Assembly: GCA_022736595.1 (NCBI GenBank)
Contig: DZDC01000010.1
Span: 1-14,837 of the forward strand
Reading direction: 5' to 3'
DNA length: 14,837 bases
Source: Draconibacterium orientale
Lineage (GTDB): Bacteria > Bacteroidota > Bacteroidia > Bacteroidales > UBA1556
Made by a program: the position numbers and the translations under genes. The notes beneath the pieces are model-generated. The model saw only the letters and a program-made list of their open reading frames with translations. It was not told the origin of the DNA and did not search any database. Positions 14,592 through 14,837 of the stretch are shown here, piece by piece; position 1 is the first letter of the stretch; each line of letters begins with the position of its first letter.

Positions 14592-14837
14592 TTACCAGTC
14601 TTTTTCCACTTTTTTACTACTCACTCTAATCAGTTGTTTATCCACCTTTTCTTTGGTGTTCTTTTCTTTCTCAGCCATGGCTTTCAAGAGCTTTTCAGCC
14701 TCCTTGGGATCCATTTTTGATCCCTTGCCTTGGTTTTGGTTAGCAGGGTTTTGTTGGTCTTTGTTCTGCTGAGCTTTATCTTGTTGATCTTTATTTTGTT
14801 GATCCTTATTCTGCTGGTCTTTGTTCTGCTGGTCTTT
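14592..14837 (-). CDS. batC: BatC C-terminal end (TPR protein), cut by the window edge
   Basis: Only the last 81 codons are present; the gene enters from the right edge in frame and stops with TAA at 14592-14594. The visible part starts with six KDQQN-type pentapeptides, then a Pro/Asn/Gln linker. It ends with DPKEAEKLLKAMAEKEKNT and the basic, charged tail KKVEKDW. The 'x-x-AExLL-x-A-x-x-x-KE' helix and the VEKDW end are typical of BatC-type TPR proteins, whose C-terminal linkers are Gln/Lys-rich. The TPR domain itself lies outside the window, so the name rests on this tail and on batD and batE following directly. In Bacteroidota batC usually follows batA and batB, which would be expected beyond the edge. 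Confidence 0.8.
   Translation of the reverse strand, partial: KDQQNKDQQNKDQQNKDQQDKAQQNKDQQNPANQNQGKGSKMDPKEAEKLLKAMAEKEKNTKEKVDKQLIRVSSKKVEKDW
14748..14837. repeat. In-frame 15-bp tandem repeat encoding KDQQN in batC
   Basis: Six consecutive 15-base units (plus-strand form close to TTGTTCTGCTGGTCT) reach the window edge and probably continue past it. Units differ mainly at third codon positions (CAG/CAA, AAC/AAT, GAC/GAT). One has a changed last residue (KDQQD) and the next a changed second residue (KAQQN). The reading frame is preserved, as expected for a 15-base unit. Confidence 0.85.

Overview
The window looks like AT-rich chromosomal DNA from a free-living member of the Bacteroidota (Flavobacteriia or a related class; I cannot place it lower). 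The evidence is the gene content: a GH3/serine-hydrolase fusion, an FtsK-LolA pair and a batC-batD-batE aerotolerance cluster, plus secreted proteins with typical Bacteroidota signal peptides. Leaders lack strong Shine-Dalgarno sequences, and several starts are preceded by the phylum's TAnnTTTG -7 promoter element. I see no transposase, integrase, phage gene, CRISPR array, tRNA or rRNA.

Layout. 1-144: non-coding, with two direct copies of a TGAGCnnGTCGAA-type interspersed repeat. 145-4286, minus strand: a probable run of three genes, read from right to left. These are a secreted 978-aa enzyme joining a NagZ-type GH3 beta-N-acetylglucosaminidase to a class C beta-lactamase-like serine hydrolase, a LOG-family nucleotide-processing protein, and a small retropepsin-like aspartic protease that starts at TTG 2 bases after the LOG stop. 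4464-5648, minus: an RlmI-like 23S rRNA cytosine methyltransferase with its own promoter. 5649-5972: divergent intergenic region. 5973-9930, plus: a secreted DUF4412/GLPGLI-like protein, the DNA translocase FtsK, and the periplasmic lipoprotein carrier LolA with its own -7 element. A long bidirectional hairpin terminator at 9946-9992 closes this convergent junction.

10004-11646, minus: two adjacent secreted proteins predicted to be outer-membrane beta-barrels, function unknown. 11647-12003: a 357-base gap holding their promoter and perhaps decayed coding sequence. 12004-14837, minus: the 3' end of batC, then complete batD and batE, tightly spaced as an operon that enters from the right edge.

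How the genes fit together: most act on the cell envelope. They cover muropeptide trimming (GH3/serine hydrolase), lipoprotein transport (LolA), chromosome segregation at the septum (FtsK), a membrane stress complex (Bat) and outer-membrane barrels. The rest are housekeeping functions. I found no convincing undescribed system. The points most worth a second look are the two-enzyme GH3 fusion, the LOG/protease pair with a TTG start, the in-frame 15-bp repeat in batC, the two unassigned barrel genes, and the possible gene remnant between them and the bat cluster.
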